From assembly GCF_004328625.1 (NCBI RefSeq), contig NZ_CP032229.1:992001-1056000 (forward strand): a stretch of 64,000 nucleotides of DNA, given 5' to 3'. Each line of letters opens with the position of its first letter. Positions within the stretch are counted from its first letter, which is position 1. The notes under the pieces were generated by a model. It saw nothing but the letters and a program-made list of their open reading frames with translations, was not told where the DNA came from and made no database searches. The DNA comes from Streptomyces seoulensis (GTDB taxonomy: Bacteria > Actinomycetota > Actinomycetes > Streptomycetales > Streptomycetaceae). Positions 33,140-42,872 of this stretch are shown piece after piece. A program made the translations under genes and the position numbers.

Positions 33140-34012
33140 GTGACGGACTTCCGAGCCGGAGACATCTCGCGCGTCGGAGTCGTGGGCTGCGGCCAGATGG
33201 GCGCGGGCATCGCCGAGGTGTGCGCACGCGCGGGACTGGACGTGATGGTCGCCGAGACCACCGGCGACGCCCTGGAGTACGGCCGTACCCGGCTGCACAA
33301 CTCCCTGGGCAAGGCGGCCGAGCGCGGCAAGATCAGCGAGGAGGAGCGCGACGCGGCCCTCTCCCGGCTGAGCTTCACCACCGACCTGGGAGAGTTCGCC
33401 GACCGCGATCTGGTGATCGAGGCCGTGGTGGAGAACGAGCAGGTGAAGACGGAGATCTTCCAGGTGCTCGACCAGGTGGTGACCCGCCCGGACGCGATCC
33501 TGGCCTCCAACACCTCCTCCATCCCCCTGGTCAAGCTGGCGGTCGCCACCTCGCGCCCCGACCACGTGATCGGCATCCACTTCTTCAACCCGGCCCCGGT
33601 GCAGAACCTGGTCGAGCTGATCCCGGCCCTCACCACGTCCGAGGGCACGCTCAGCCGGGCGCAGATCTTCGCCGAGAAGACGCTGGGCAAGCACGCCATC
33701 CGCGCGCAGGACCGCTCCGGCTTCGTCGTCAACGCGCTGCTGGTGCCGTACCTGCTCTCCGCGATCCGCATGTTCGAGTCCGGTATCGCCAGCCGCGAGG
33801 ACATCGACAACGGCATGGAGATGGGCTGCGCCCACCCGATGGGCCCGCTCAAGCTCTCCGACCTCATCGGCCTGGACACGATCGTGTCGATCGCCAACTC
33901 CATGTACACCGAGTACAAGGAGCCCCTGTACGCCGCTCCCCCGCTGCTCCAGCGCATGGTCGAGGCGGGCCGGCTGGGCCGGAAGTCGGGCTCGGGCTTC
34001 TACTCGTACTGA
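33140..34012 (+). CDS. 3-hydroxybutyryl-CoA dehydrogenase
   Basis: NAD(P)-dependent oxidation/reduction of 3-hydroxybutyryl-CoA and acetoacetyl-CoA; 290 residues. Rossmann motif VGVVGCGQMGAGIAEVCARAG, catalytic region ILASNTSSIPLVKLA, HFFNPAPVQNLVELI (His-Glu pair) and the C-terminal DRSGFVVNALLVPYL and NGMEMGCAHPMGPLKLSDLIGLD are all typical. The GTG at 33140 is preceded by GAAGGGGA. It may serve butyryl/ethylmalonyl-CoA supply or fatty acid metabolism. A hairpin terminator follows at 34044-34073. Confidence 0.94.
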   Translation: MTDFRAGDISRVGVVGCGQMGAGIAEVCARAGLDVMVAETTGDALEYGRTRLHNSLGKAAERGKISEEERDAALSRLSFTTDLGEFADRDLVIEAVVENEQVKTEIFQVLDQVVTRPDAILASNTSSIPLVKLAVATSRPDHVIGIHFFNPAPVQNLVELIPALTTSEGTLSRAQIFAEKTLGKHAIRAQDRSGFVVNALLVPYLLSAIRMFESGIASREDIDNGMEMGCAHPMGPLKLSDLIGLDTIVSIANSMYTEYKEPLYAAPPLLQRMVEAGRLGRKSGSGFYSY

Positions 34013-34043
34013 GCGGGCCGCACCGAACAAGCGGAACGCGGAT

Positions 34044-34073
34044 GGACCCGGTACTCGGATGAGTGCCGGGTCC
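34044..34073 (+). terminator. Terminator hairpin after the 3-hydroxybutyryl-CoA dehydrogenase gene
   Basis: GGACCCGG pairs with CCGGGTCC, with an inner ACTC/GAGT pairing and a GGAT loop. It lies 32 bases after the stop codon and has no U-tract, as is usual in Streptomyces. Confidence 0.75.
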
Positions 34074-34081
34074 ATGTGTTT

Positions 34082-34095
34082 CACACTCCGTGTGC
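34082..34095. promoter_or_regulatory. CACAC-N3-GTGTG inverted repeat (copy 1)
   Basis: CACAC-TCC-GTGTG, preceded by TTT, lies about 125 bases upstream of the coiled-coil membrane gene. A very similar element (TTTCACAC-N3-GTGTG) occurs upstream of the NsdA-like regulator at 36491-36508. Confidence 0.4.
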
Positions 34096-34216
34096 GCCGA
34101 GGGCTCGCATATGCCTTTCGCACACGCTCCCCACGGGCCCACCAGGGCGGTTGACTCTGCATGCGCATGCAAGGGATGCGGAGTCGTCCCGTCCGACCAC
34201 AGAGAGGAGTGGGTCC

Positions 34217-34474
34217 GTGACCGTCGAACCGGAGCAGGCCGTGGTGCACGGAGAACTGGCCGAGTTACGCCGCCGCCTCGACGTCGCCTACGCGCGCGTC
34301 GAAGGCGGGCTGGCACTGCTCAGTCACCGTACCGAGGAGACCGCCAAGGAGCTGGACGAGCTGAACTCCCGGGTGAAGACCCTCGAACACGCCCGTTGGC
34401 CACTGACCTCGGTCGCCGCGCTCACCGCCCTGGGAGCGCTCGCCGTCGCCGTCTGGCAGGCGCTGGCTCACTGA
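34217..34474 (+). CDS. Small C-tail-anchored coiled-coil protein
   Basis: The 85-residue protein has heptad-like helices (residues 8-58, LAELRRRLDVAYARVEGGLALLSHRTEETAKELDELNSRVKTLEHA) followed by one C-terminal membrane helix (LTSVAALTALGALAVAVWQAL). The GTG at 34217 has AGAGGAGTG upstream. The layout resembles small coiled-coil membrane adaptors. Its 3' end overlaps the convergent NUDIX gene by 7 bases. The function is unknown. Upstream lies a CACAC-N3-GTGTG box shared with the NsdA-like gene, so the two may be co-regulated. Confidence 0.75.
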   Translation: MTVEPEQAVVHGELAELRRRLDVAYARVEGGLALLSHRTEETAKELDELNSRVKTLEHARWPLTSVAALTALGALAVAVWQALAH

Positions 34475-35007
34475 CCGTCGGCGAGCCGGAGATGGTGCAG
34501 CAGGAGTAACGCGGCCGCCATGTTGGCGGCCGGGACCTCCCCACGGGCGATCATGTCGGGGACGAGCTTGAGCGGGACCCACTCACGGCGGTCCGACTCG
34601 AAGTCGTCCACGGGATGGCCGGTGTACTCACCCTGGTCGGACCAGTAGACGTGGTGCCGGGCGTCGGTGAGGCCGTTGGACGGCTCCACACTCATCAGGT
34701 GGTGCAGAGGCCCCGGCCGCCAGCCGGTCTCCTCCTCCAGTTCCCGCGCGGCCGCGGCCACGATGTCCTCGCCGTCCTCCACGACCCCCGCGGCCAGTTC
34801 CCAGCCCCAGCTGTCGGTGATGAAGCGGTGCCGCCACAGCAGCAGGACCTCGTTGGCCTCGTTGACCACCGTGGCGACGGCGACCGGACGGAGCCGGATC
34901 AGGAAGTGGTCCAGATGTGAGCCGTCGGGCAGCTCCACATCCGCCAGGTTGACGCTGAACCAGCGGTTCGCGTACACAGTTTGTTCGTTTTGTTTCGTCC
35001 ACTGCAC
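34468..35007 (-). CDS. NUDIX hydrolase, ADP-ribose pyrophosphatase-like
   Basis: Hydrolyses a nucleoside diphosphate linked to X; 179 residues. The NUDIX box is intact: GVVEDGEDIVAAAARELEEETGW (G-x5-E-x7-R-E-x2-E-E-x-G), preceded by VLLLWRHRFITDSWGWELAAG, which resembles ADP-ribose pyrophosphatases. The GTG at 35007 follows GGAAGGTGG. It overlaps the convergent coiled-coil gene by 7 bases and lies 97 bases after the NsdA-like gene on the same strand. Confidence 0.9.
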   Translation of the reverse strand: MQWTKQNEQTVYANRWFSVNLADVELPDGSHLDHFLIRLRPVAVATVVNEANEVLLLWRHRFITDSWGWELAAGVVEDGEDIVAAAARELEEETGWRPGPLHHLMSVEPSNGLTDARHHVYWSDQGEYTGHPVDDFESDRREWVPLKLVPDMIARGEVPAANMAAALLLLHHLRLADGQ

Positions 35008-35104
35008 GGTTCTGCCACCTTCCGCCGAGTAAGTGGCAATATCGCAGCAGGGACTATTCCCGGCCTACAGGGCGCTCGCTTCGGCGGCGCGCGCCCCCCG
35101 CCCG

Positions 35105-36445
35105 CTAGAGCGGGACGCGCAGCGCGCCGTCGATCAGTTCCGCCGCGTCCGCCGTGCCGGCCGAGCCGCAGCGCACCAGGTACTCGCGCACCGCACGGAG
35201 CCGGTCGCGCAGCCGCTGGGACTCCATGCCGCGCGCCTGCTCGGCCATCTGAACGGCCGTCGCCACCGCCTTGTCGGCGTTGCCCTGCCGCAGCTCGATC
35301 GTGCTCAGCATCGCCAGCCGGTGCACCCGGCCCCGGTCGTGCGCCGGGGTGTCCACGGCCGCCGCCGCGTGCTCCCGCGCGGCCGACAGCTCCCCGAGAC
35401 TCAGCAGCGCCTCGGCCACCTGGACGTTCACCAGCCCCGGCTGCACGTATCCCGTCTCGTCGGGCTCGGTGCCCGGCCGGATCTGCCCGGCGGCCGACTC
35501 CGCCCGCCGGATGCAGGACAGCGCGCCGCCCCCGTCGCCGAGGTGCGCGTACGCCTTGGCCTGCATCGCGTACAGGTCGGAGGCGAGCGCCGGGGTGATG
35601 TGACGGCCCGCCGTGCGCAGCGCGGCCTCGGCGAAGGCGACCGCCTGCCGGTACTCCCGCATGAACAGCGACTGGTTGACCAGCAGCGCTATCACGTACG
35701 CGCCGAGCCCCCGGTCCCCGCTCGCCTTGGCCAGCCGCAGTGCCTGGTGGAAGTAGCGCTGGGCCAGGCCGTGCGCGTCGGAGTCGTAGGCGCAGATGCC
35801 CGCGATGGCCACCAACCCGCCGGTGGCGCGGTGCAGTTGGCGTCCGGTGTCGTCGGGGTAGCTGCCGCGCAGCAGGGGCGCGGCCTCGGCGTTGAGGAAG
35901 CCGACGATACGAGTGCGGGTCGCCACCCCGCCCGTCTTGCGGTACATCTGTTCGTAGTGGGCGCGGGCCGCCCGCAGGGTGCCGATGTCGGCCTCGGTGA
36001 CCCGCAGTTGGCCCCCGCGCGAGACGTCGACGTCCTCCGGCGGGTTCTCCCACTCCCACACCGGCATCACCGCGGGCGTCCCGGTGACGGCGGGGGCGCC
36101 CAGGACGTGCGGGCGCTGCTGTTCGTCGGAGCGCCACAGCGCGGTGGCCCGCTCCACGAACCCGGAGAGCGAGCCGGCGTGCGCGGTGGCGGGTTGACCC
36201 GGTACGCCGAGACCGATGTCGTCCAGCGTGACCGGGCGCCGTAACCGTCCCGCGAGCACCTCGCAGATCAGGTCCGGCACCTGGCCTCTCGGCCGCTGGC
36301 CCTTCAACCACCGCGCCACGGCGGTGTGTTCGTATCTGAGGGCGAGTCCCCGGCGGCGGCCCGCCTGGTTGACGTGGGCGGCGAGCCCGGCGTGCGAGAT
36401 GCCCGCCTCGTCCAGGATCGCGTCGAGCAGAGTGTTGGGCTGCAT
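35105..36445 (-). CDS. NsdA-like TPR-containing DNA-binding regulator
   Basis: The 446-residue protein has an N-terminal helix-turn-helix-like region (LLDAILDEAGISHAGLAAHVNQAGRRRGLALRYEHTAVARWLKGQRPRG, residues 6-55). A long array of TPR-like helices follows to the C-terminus. This is the architecture of Streptomyces differentiation regulators of the NsdA group (negative control of antibiotic production and sporulation), as I recall. The ATG at 36445 precedes the conserved MQPNTLLDAILDEAG start. Its promoter region carries a perfect TTCACAC-N3-GTGTGAA repeat that could be an autoregulatory site. Orthology to NsdA itself is unproven. Confidence 0.8.
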   Translation of the reverse strand: MQPNTLLDAILDEAGISHAGLAAHVNQAGRRRGLALRYEHTAVARWLKGQRPRGQVPDLICEVLAGRLRRPVTLDDIGLGVPGQPATAHAGSLSGFVERATALWRSDEQQRPHVLGAPAVTGTPAVMPVWEWENPPEDVDVSRGGQLRVTEADIGTLRAARAHYEQMYRKTGGVATRTRIVGFLNAEAAPLLRGSYPDDTGRQLHRATGGLVAIAGICAYDSDAHGLAQRYFHQALRLAKASGDRGLGAYVIALLVNQSLFMREYRQAVAFAEAALRTAGRHITPALASDLYAMQAKAYAHLGDGGGALSCIRRAESAAGQIRPGTEPDETGYVQPGLVNVQVAEALLSLGELSAAREHAAAAVDTPAHDRGRVHRLAMLSTIELRQGNADKAVATAVQMAEQARGMESQRLRDRLRAVREYLVRCGSAGTADAAELIDGALRVPL

Positions 36446-36490
36446 GGTGGCCCCCCGAGTGACGTGGTGCCGTAAGCGTAGTGCGAACGG

Positions 36491-36508
36491 TTTCACACGG
36501 GGTGTGAA
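36491..36508. promoter_or_regulatory. TTCACAC-N3-GTGTGAA palindrome upstream of the NsdA-like gene
   Basis: A perfect 7-base inverted repeat about 46 bases upstream of the start at 36445. The same TTTCACAC-N3-GTGTG core occurs at about 34080-34095. Candidate binding site for the NsdA-like protein or another regulator. Confidence 0.5.
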
Positions 36509-36776
36509 CGGAGTGCGCGCATCCGCGCCCCGCGCGCACTGTCCGGCGCGCGGGCCGGACCGCTTCACTTGGGTCCCCGCCTCACCAGAGGCGGGCCGGG
36601 CCGCCCGCTCCCCCTCACAAGGCGGCGGTCCGGCCGAGCGCCCCCGGGCGTCGGGCGGAGCCCCGCACTTCGCCGCCGCGCGGAACCGGTACCGCGTCGC
36701 CGGTACGGCCCCTGGGCCACCGGCTCCGCGTTCGCGCGGCGGCGGCCGGGCACCCGGCCCGGCGGGCGCCGGGAAC

Positions 36777-36819
36777 GGCGCCGGCCGGCCACGGATCGAG
36801 TCCGTGACCGGCCGGTGCC
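36777..36819 (-). terminator. Terminator hairpin downstream of pheT
   Basis: Two 19-base arms pair with two mismatches around the loop TCGAG, starting 19 bases after the pheT stop. There is no U-tract. It probably ends the pheST transcript. Confidence 0.7.
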
Positions 36820-36837
36820 TTCAGGCTCGCGCGGGGG

Positions 36838-39405
36838 TCAGCCGCGCAGCTCCGCGCCCGTGCGCTCGCCCGCGAGGGCGATCGCGGCGTCCCGCGCGGC
36901 CGACGCCTCGTCCACGGTCAGCGTGCGGTCGCCGGCCCGGAAACGCAGCGCGTACGCCAGGGACTTGCGGCCCTCGCCGAGCTGCTCCGGGTTCTCGTAG
37001 ACGTCGAACAGCCGGATGGACTCCAGCAGTTCGCCCGCGCCCTCGCGCAGCGCGGCCTCGACGTCGGCGGCGGGCACCGGCTTGTCGACGACCAGCGCGA
37101 CGTCCTGCGTGGCGATCGGGAAGGTGGAGATGCCGGGCGCCTGCGGGGTGTCGTCGCCGGCCTCCTCCAGGGCGTCCAGGTCGATCTCCATCGCCGAGGT
37201 GCGCTCGGGCAGGCCGAGGGCCTTGAGCACGCGCGGGTGGAGTTCGCCCGCGTGACCGACGACGCGCTCGGCGCCGTCCACCACGACCGACAGCTCGGCG
37301 CAGCGGCCGGGGTGCCAGGGGCCGTACTGGGCCTTGCGCACGATCAGCTCGGCACCCGCCTCACGGGCGACGGTCCGGGCGGCCTCGACGGCGTCCGCCC
37401 AGTCGGCCGGGCGGCCCGCGCCCCACCAGCCGGAGCGCTCGCGGGCCCCGGTGAGGACGACGGCCGCGTGGCGCGGCTGCTCGGGCAGCGCGGCGTCCAG
37501 CCGGGCGATCTCCTCGTCGGTGGGCCGGCGGTCGACGGGCAGGTGCCCGGCGACGGCGGCGGCCTCACGCGGCAGGAAGACCAGGCCGGTCTCGAACAGC
37601 GCCAGGTCGTGCGCGCCCCGGCCGACGTTGCGGCGCAGGGCGCCCAGCAAGCCGGGCAGCAGCATGGTGCGGAGCGCGGGCTCCTCGTCGCTGAGCGGGT
37701 TGGCCAGCTTGACCACGCGGCGGGCCGGGTCACCGGCGTCCAGACCGAGCTGGTCGAAGACCTGCTCGGCGACGAACGGGTAGTTCGGCGCCTCGACGTA
37801 GCCCGCACCGGCCAGCGCGCGGCCGATCCGGCGGTGCAGCCGCTGCCGGCGGGTCAGGCCGCGCCCGGAGGGGGGCTTGGGCAGCGTGGAGGGCAGGTTC
37901 TCGTAGCCCTCCAGCCGGATGACCTCCTCCGCGAGGTCGTTCGGCTCGGTGAGGTCGGGCCGCCAGGACGGGACGGTGACGATCAGCTCGTCCTTCCCGC
38001 CCGTCGCCCGACCACCACCCCCCGACGACGCGTTCCACGCGGCAGGATTTCCATAAACGTCGCAGCCGATCTCCTGGAGCCGCCGGACGACGGTCTCGCG
38101 GCCGTAGGCGACGCCCGCGACCTTGTCCGGGTGGTCGGCCGGGAGGGCGATGGTGTGCGGCGCGGACGGCGCGATGATCTCGGTGACGCCGGCCTCGGCG
38201 GTGCCGCCCGCGAGCAGCACCAGCAGGTCCACGGTGCGCTGCGCGGCAGCGGCGGCGGCCTGGGGGTCGACACCGCGCTCGTAGCGGCGGGACGCCTCCG
38301 AGGACAGCTTGTGCCGTCGCGCGGTCCGCGCGACGGAGACGGCGTTGAAGTGGGCCGCCTCCACCACGACGTCCGAGGTGGAGCGCTCGGTGTCGTCGTG
38401 GTCGGCGATCTCCGTGTTCGCGCCGCCCATGACACCGGCCAGGCCGATCGGGCCGCGCTCGTCGGTGATGACGAGGTCCTCGGCGTGCAGCGTGCGCTCG
38501 ACCCCGTCGAGGGTGCGCAGCTTCTCGCCCTCCTCGGCGCGGCGGACCCCGATGGCGCCCTGGACCGAGGCGCGGTCGTAGGCGTGCAGGGGCTGGCCCA
38601 GCTCCATCATCACGTAGTTGGTGACGTCCACGGCCAGCGAGACCGGGCGCATGCCGACCTTCTGCAGGCGGCGGCGCAGCCAGATCGGGGACCGCGCCTC
38701 GGGGCTGAGCCCGGTGACGGTGCGGGCGGTGAAGCGGTCGCAGCCCATCGGGTCGGAGACCTTCACCGGGTAGCCGAAGGCGTTCGGCGCGGGCACGTCG
38801 ATGAGCGCCGGGTCGCGCAGCGGCAGGCCGTAGGCGATGGCGGTCTCGCGGGCCACGCCCCGGATGGACAGGCAGTCGCCGCGGTTGGCGGTGACGGCGA
38901 TGTCCAGGACCTCGTCGACCAGCTGGAGCAGCTCGATGGCGTCCTTGCCGGTCTCGGTCTCCGGCGGCAGCACGATGATGCCGTGCGTGCCGTCGTCGCC
39001 CATGCCCAGCTCGTCCGTGGAGCAGATCATGCCGTGCGAGGTCTTGCCGTACGTCTTGCGGGCGGCGATGGCGAAGTCGCCGGGCAGCACCGCGCCGGGC
39101 AGGACCACGACGACCTTGTCGCCGACGGCGAAGTTGCGGGCGCCGCAGACGATCTCCTGCGGCTCACCGGTGCCGTTGGCGGTGCCGACGTCGACCGTGC
39201 AGAAGCGGATGGGCTTCTTGAAGCCCTCCAGTTCCTCGATCGTCAGCACCTGGCCGACGACGAGGGGGCCCTTGAGGCCGGCGCCGAGCTGCTCGACGGT
39301 CTCGACCTCCAGGCCGGAGTCGATGAGCTTGGCCTGTACGTCACGGCCGGTCTCGGACTCCGGCAGGTCGACGTACTCCCGCAGCCAGGAAAGCGGGACA
39401 CGCAT
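36838..39405 (-). CDS. pheT: Phenylalanyl-tRNA synthetase beta subunit
   Basis: Beta subunit of the alpha2-beta2 class II enzyme that charges tRNA-Phe; 855 residues. It begins with the N-terminal [15 protein letters not shown] strand and the EMAP-like tRNA-binding domain ([12 protein letters not shown]). The central B3/B4 editing region includes VMGGANTEI, and the C-terminal anticodon-binding domain ends with [34 protein letters not shown]. Near the middle, a glycine-rich insertion ([16 protein letters not shown]) interrupts a conserved region, perhaps a lineage-specific loop. Its ATG overlaps the pheS stop as TGATG. Confidence 0.97.
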   Translation of the reverse strand: MRVPLSWLREYVDLPESETGRDVQAKLIDSGLEVETVEQLGAGLKGPLVVGQVLTIEELEGFKKPIRFCTVDVGTANGTGEPQEIVCGARNFAVGDKVVVVLPGAVLPGDFAIAARKTYGKTSHGMICSTDELGMGDDGTHGIIVLPPETETGKDAIELLQLVDEVLDIAVTANRGDCLSIRGVARETAIAYGLPLRDPALIDVPAPNAFGYPVKVSDPMGCDRFTARTVTGLSPEARSPIWLRRRLQKVGMRPVSLAVDVTNYVMMELGQPLHAYDRASVQGAIGVRRAEEGEKLRTLDGVERTLHAEDLVITDERGPIGLAGVMGGANTEIADHDDTERSTSDVVVEAAHFNAVSVARTARRHKLSSEASRRYERGVDPQAAAAAAQRTVDLLVLLAGGTAEAGVTEIIAPSAPHTIALPADHPDKVAGVAYGRETVVRRLQEIGCDVYGNPAAWNASSGGGGRATGGKDELIVTVPSWRPDLTEPNDLAEEVIRLEGYENLPSTLPKPPSGRGLTRRQRLHRRIGRALAGAGYVEAPNYPFVAEQVFDQLGLDAGDPARRVVKLANPLSDEEPALRTMLLPGLLGALRRNVGRGAHDLALFETGLVFLPREAAAVAGHLPVDRRPTDEEIARLDAALPEQPRHAAVVLTGARERSGWWGAGRPADWADAVEAARTVAREAGAELIVRKAQYGPWHPGRCAELSVVVDGAERVVGHAGELHPRVLKALGLPERTSAMEIDLDALEEAGDDTPQAPGISTFPIATQDVALVVDKPVPAADVEAALREGAGELLESIRLFDVYENPEQLGEGRKSLAYALRFRAGDRTLTVDEASAARDAAIALAGERTGAELRG

Positions 39406-40526
39406 CAGATCTCCATCCCGAACGGCCGGGTGAACCGGACGTCACCCTCGACCATGTCTCGCATGTCTTCGACGTTGTGGCGGAACATCAGCATCCGCTC
39501 GATGCCGAACCCGAAGGCGAACCCGCTGTACTTCTCCGGGTCGACGCCGCAGGCGGTCAGCACCTTGGGGTTGACCATGCCGCAGCCGCCCAGCTCGATC
39601 CAGCCCTCGCTGGAGCAGGTGCGGCAGGGCCGGTCGGGGTTGCCGACGGAGGCGCCGCGGCAGACGTAGCACACCATGTCCATCTCGGCGGACGGCTCGG
39701 TGAACGGGAAGAAGTTCGGCCGCAGCCGGGTCTTCATGTCCGGGCCGAACAGCGACTGGACCATGTGGTCCAGGGTGCCCTTGAGGTCGGCCATGGTCAG
39801 GCCCTCGTCCACGGCGAGCAGCTCGACCTGGTGGAAGACCGGGGTGTGCGTGGCGTCCAGCTCGTCGGTGCGGTACACGCGGCCGGGGCAGATCACGTAG
39901 ACCGGCGCCTCGCGCTCCAGCAGGGAGCGGATCTGCACGGGCGAGGTGTGGGTGCGCAGCACGACGCCGGAGTCGGAGCCGCCCTTCGCGTCGCGCACGA
40001 AGAAGGTGTCGGCCTCGCCGCGCGCGGGGTGGTCGGGGCCGATGTTGAGGGCGTCGAAGTTGAACCACTCGGCCTCGGCCTCGGGACCCTCGGCGACCTC
40101 GTAGCCCATGGCCACGAAGACGTCCTCGATGCGCTCGGAGAGCGTGGTCAGCGGGTGCCGGGCACCGGCGGCGACACGGTCGTACGGCAGAGTGACGTCG
40201 ACGTCCTCCTCGACCAGCACCCGGGCGTCACGCTCGGCCTCCAGCTCCACCTGCCGGGCCGCCAGCGCCTTGTTCACCGCGCCACGGGCCATGCCGACCC
40301 GCTTGCCGGCGTCGGCCTTGGCGTGCGGGGGCAGGGCGCCGATCTCGCGGTTGGCGAGGGACAGCGGGGAGGCCGGGCCGGTGTGGGCGACCTTGGCCTC
40401 GTGGAGCGCGTCGAGGGAGTCCGCGGCACCGAAGGCGGCGAGCGCCTCGTCCCGCATCCGCTCGATCTCTTCCGGTTTCAACGCCTCGACCTCGACAGGG
40501 TCGTACGACTTATTCGGTGCCGACAT
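39405..40526 (-). CDS. pheS: Phenylalanyl-tRNA synthetase alpha subunit
   Basis: Catalytic class II subunit; 373 residues. N-terminal coiled-coil arm is residues 5-95. Class II motif 2 is seen as [29 protein letters not shown], the active-site segment as [12 protein letters not shown], and motif 3 as [25 protein letters not shown]. The ATG at 40526 is chosen because conservation begins at [16 protein letters not shown]; an in-frame start at 40604 is unsupported. It is coupled to pheT by a one-base overlap (TGATG). Confidence 0.97.
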   Translation of the reverse strand: MSAPNKSYDPVEVEALKPEEIERMRDEALAAFGAADSLDALHEAKVAHTGPASPLSLANREIGALPPHAKADAGKRVGMARGAVNKALAARQVELEAERDARVLVEEDVDVTLPYDRVAAGARHPLTTLSERIEDVFVAMGYEVAEGPEAEAEWFNFDALNIGPDHPARGEADTFFVRDAKGGSDSGVVLRTHTSPVQIRSLLEREAPVYVICPGRVYRTDELDATHTPVFHQVELLAVDEGLTMADLKGTLDHMVQSLFGPDMKTRLRPNFFPFTEPSAEMDMVCYVCRGASVGNPDRPCRTCSSEGWIELGGCGMVNPKVLTACGVDPEKYSGFAFGFGIERMLMFRHNVEDMRDMVEGDVRFTRPFGMEI

Positions 40527-40621
40527 CTCTTCCCGTGCTTCCGATTGGGTGGCTGGTGGTCCCGTCACCGCCCGAAGGGGTCCCGGCGGGCCGCGTGCGG
40601 ACACAAAGGTGCCAGGGGCCG

Positions 40622-40651
40622 AGTCTAACGGGGACGGGCTGGGCGAATGGC
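40622..40651 (-). promoter_or_regulatory. Candidate pheS promoter
   Basis: TAGACT (complement of 40622-40627) is a fair -10, about 96 bases upstream of pheS. The -35 region (GCCATT or CCATTC) is weak. The leader shows no T-box or leader peptide that I could identify. Confidence 0.3.
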
Positions 40652-40662
40652 CCGCGGGCGGC

Positions 40663-41778
40663 TCAGGCCAGGTAGGCCGGGGCGCTCACGGGCAACGTAA
40701 ATCGGAACCGCGCGCCGCCGCCGGGGGCGCGGCCGACCGTGATGGTGCCGCCGTGGGCCTCGACGATGCCCTTGACGATGTAGAGCCCGAGGCCGGTGCC
40801 ACCGCGCTTGCTGCCCCGCCAGAAGCGGGTGAAGACGCGGTTCATGGACTCCTCCGGGATGCCGGGCCCCTCGTCGCTCACCGTGACCGACGTGGCCGTC
40901 TCCTCGCCCTCGCGCGGGGACGGGGCGGGCGTGACGTCGATTGTGACGGTTCCGGCGCCGTGGCGCACCGCGTTTTCCAGCAGGTTGCTGAGCACCTGGT
41001 CGACCTTGTCGGGGTCGGCCCACAGGGCGGGCAGCGGGTGCTCGACGCGGAGCAGGAAGCGGTCGGCGGGCTGGCCGGCGGCGACATGGGCCTGGATGTG
41101 CCGGCCGACGGCGGCCGCTATGTCGACGGGCTGGCGGCGCACCTCCAGCCGGCCGCTGTCGATGCGGGAGATGTCGAGGAGTTCGGCGATGAGCCGGGTG
41201 ACCCGGTCGGCGTCGGCGTCCACGGTCTCCAGCATCAGCCGCTTCTGCTCGTCGGTGAACCGCTCCCACTTGGCCAGCAGGGTGGCGGTGAAGCCCTTGA
41301 CGGAGGTCAGCGGGGAACGCAGTTCGTGCGCGACGGTGGCGATCAGCTCGGCGTGGCTGCGCTCGGTGCGGCGCCGGGCGTCGGTGTCCCGCAGGGTGAC
41401 GACCAGGCGGCGCAGCGGGCCGAGCGGCTCGTCGCGTACGTAGCGGGCGGCGACCAGGACCTCGCGGCCGCCGGGCAGCAGCAGGTTCCGCTCGGGCTGG
41501 CGGACCCGGATGGCGAGGCCGCCGTAGGGGTCGGTCAGCTGCCACCAGCGGCGGCCTTCGAGGTCCTCCAGCGGCAGCGCCTTCTCCAGCGGCCGGCCGA
41601 GGGCGTCGGCGGGGCTGACGGCGGTGATCCGGGCGGCGGCGGCGTTGAACCGTACGATCCGCCCGTGCTCGTCGGCGACGACGAGCCCGTCGGGGAGCTG
41701 GTCGGGGTCGATCGCGTCGGCGGGAAACGCGCGCACGTCCCGCCCGTCCGGCGCCGCACTCGTGCCGACCACACTCAT
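40663..41778 (-). CDS. Orphan cytoplasmic PAS-domain sensor histidine kinase
   Basis: The 371-residue protein has a PAS domain (residues 28-130, [40 protein letters not shown]), a dimerisation H-box [20 protein letters not shown] (phosphorylated His near residue 152) and a complete ATPase domain ([40 protein letters not shown]). No membrane helix is found, so it senses an intracellular signal. No response-regulator gene lies next to it. The partner and signal are unknown. Confidence 0.92.
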   Translation of the reverse strand: MSVVGTSAAPDGRDVRAFPADAIDPDQLPDGLVVADEHGRIVRFNAAAARITAVSPADALGRPLEKALPLEDLEGRRWWQLTDPYGGLAIRVRQPERNLLLPGGREVLVAARYVRDEPLGPLRRLVVTLRDTDARRRTERSHAELIATVAHELRSPLTSVKGFTATLLAKWERFTDEQKRLMLETVDADADRVTRLIAELLDISRIDSGRLEVRRQPVDIAAAVGRHIQAHVAAGQPADRFLLRVEHPLPALWADPDKVDQVLSNLLENAVRHGAGTVTIDVTPAPSPREGEETATSVTVSDEGPGIPEESMNRVFTRFWRGSKRGGTGLGLYIVKGIVEAHGGTITVGRAPGGGARFRFTLPVSAPAYLA

Positions 41779-41829
41779 CCCCGTACCCCACCTCTCAGCC
41801 TGCGCAGGGCCCCCGAGTGGGTCACCCTA

Positions 41830-42690
41830 CTAGTTCGTGGTGACGGAACGGCAGCCTCCGGGAGCGCGCTGGGCGCGCGCCGACGCGTACAGGCATACGG
41901 CCGCGGCGGTGGCGAGGTTCAGGCTCTCGGCCTTGCCGTGGATGGGGACGCTGACGACGGCGTCGGCGAGGGCGCGGGTCTCCTCGGGAAGTCCCCACGC
42001 CTCGTTGCCGAACACCCAGGCGGTGGGGTCGCCCATGGCGCCCTTGTCCAGCTCCTCGTCGAGGTCCCGGTCCCCGGCGCCGTCGGCGGCGAGGATGCGC
42101 ACCCCGGCGTCCTTGAGCCCACGCACGGCCTGCTCCACGGGGACGCCCATGGCGACCGGCAGGTGGAACAGGGAGCCGACGGAGGCGCGTACGGCCTTGG
42201 GGTTGTACAGGTCCACGGAGGCGTCGGTGAGGATCACCGCGTCGGCCCCGGCGGCGTCCGCGCAGCGCAGTACGGTGCCCGCGTTGCCGGGGTCGCGGAC
42301 GTGCGCGAGGACGGCGACCAGCTTCGGGCGGGCGGCGAGGATGTCCGCGAAGGGGGTGTCCAGGAACCGGCAGACGCCGACGACACCCTGCGGGGTGACG
42401 GTGGTGGAGATGTCGGCGACGACCTCCTCGTCGGCGAGGTGCACCCGGGCGCCGGCGGCGCGCGCCTCGGCGATGATGTCGGCGTAGCGCTCCGCGGCCT
42501 CCACGGTGGAGAACAGCTCCACCAGGGTGGACTCGCCGTCCACCCGGTGCCCGGCGGCCTCCCGTACGGCCTGCGGCCCCTCCGCGAGGAACAGCCGCTC
42601 CTTCCCCCGGAAATTCCGCCTCCCGAGCCGCCGCGCGGCACTCACCCGCGCGGACCGGGGAGAGATCAACTCAGGGTTGCCGGAGCCCAT
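41830..42690 (-). CDS. TrmH/SpoU family RNA 2'-O-methyltransferase
   Basis: SPOUT-fold methyltransferase acting on rRNA or tRNA ribose; 286 residues. It has an N-terminal substrate-binding domain (RSARVSAARRLGRRNFRGKERLFLAEGPQAVREA). Three SpoU motifs follow: VLAHVRDPGNAGTVLRCADAAGA, WVFGNEAWGLPEE, and VSVPIHGKAESLNLATAAAVCLY (trefoil knot). The ATG at 42690 is preferred over 42699 from ribosome site spacing. It lies next to the rplT-rpmI-infC operon, separated by a repeat and terminator. Confidence 0.93.
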   Translation of the reverse strand: MGSGNPELISPRSARVSAARRLGRRNFRGKERLFLAEGPQAVREAAGHRVDGESTLVELFSTVEAAERYADIIAEARAAGARVHLADEEVVADISTTVTPQGVVGVCRFLDTPFADILAARPKLVAVLAHVRDPGNAGTVLRCADAAGADAVILTDASVDLYNPKAVRASVGSLFHLPVAMGVPVEQAVRGLKDAGVRILAADGAGDRDLDEELDKGAMGDPTAWVFGNEAWGLPEETRALADAVVSVPIHGKAESLNLATAAAVCLYASARAQRAPGGCRSVTTN

Positions 42691-42737
42691 GTTCCACATC
42701 ACCTTCGACCGAGATCCCAACAGCAAGCGGTGTTGTT

Positions 42738-42768
42738 CAGGGGCGCGGGGAACTGCGCGACCAGCCAC
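42738..42768 (-). repeat. 31-bp dispersed repeat, copy C
   Basis: Third copy of the element seen at 4295-4325 and 7524-7554, here on the minus strand. It is intergenic, between the rplT terminator and the rRNA methyltransferase gene, and differs from copy A at two positions. Confidence 0.7.
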
Positions 42769-42810
42769 GACGGAGCCGCACCCGACGACACACACCGCCC
42801 GCTCCAACAG

Positions 42811-42844
42811 CAGGACCCGCAAGCAAAATAGCCTGCGGGTCCTG
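42811..42844 (-). terminator. rplT terminator hairpin
   Basis: CAGGACCCGC and GCGGGTCCTG form a perfect 10-base stem around a 14-base loop, 29 bases after the rplT stop. It ends the infC-rpmI-rplT transcript. Confidence 0.8.
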
Positions 42845-42872
42845 AAATGACCGGCTCAAAGCCAGCGCGGCG

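Larger units (their letters stand above)
36446..36837. other. Intergenic region between the NsdA-like gene and pheT
   Basis: 392 bases without a gene. It holds the NsdA-like promoter box at 36491-36508 and the pheT terminator hairpin at 36777-36819. The middle part is GC-rich with no other element I could support. Confidence 0.7.

Noticed and set aside
37985..38060. Glycine-rich segment inside pheT as a frameshift or insertion
   Set aside because: The reading frame stays open and the flanking segments are conserved, so it is treated as a lineage-specific loop rather than damage.
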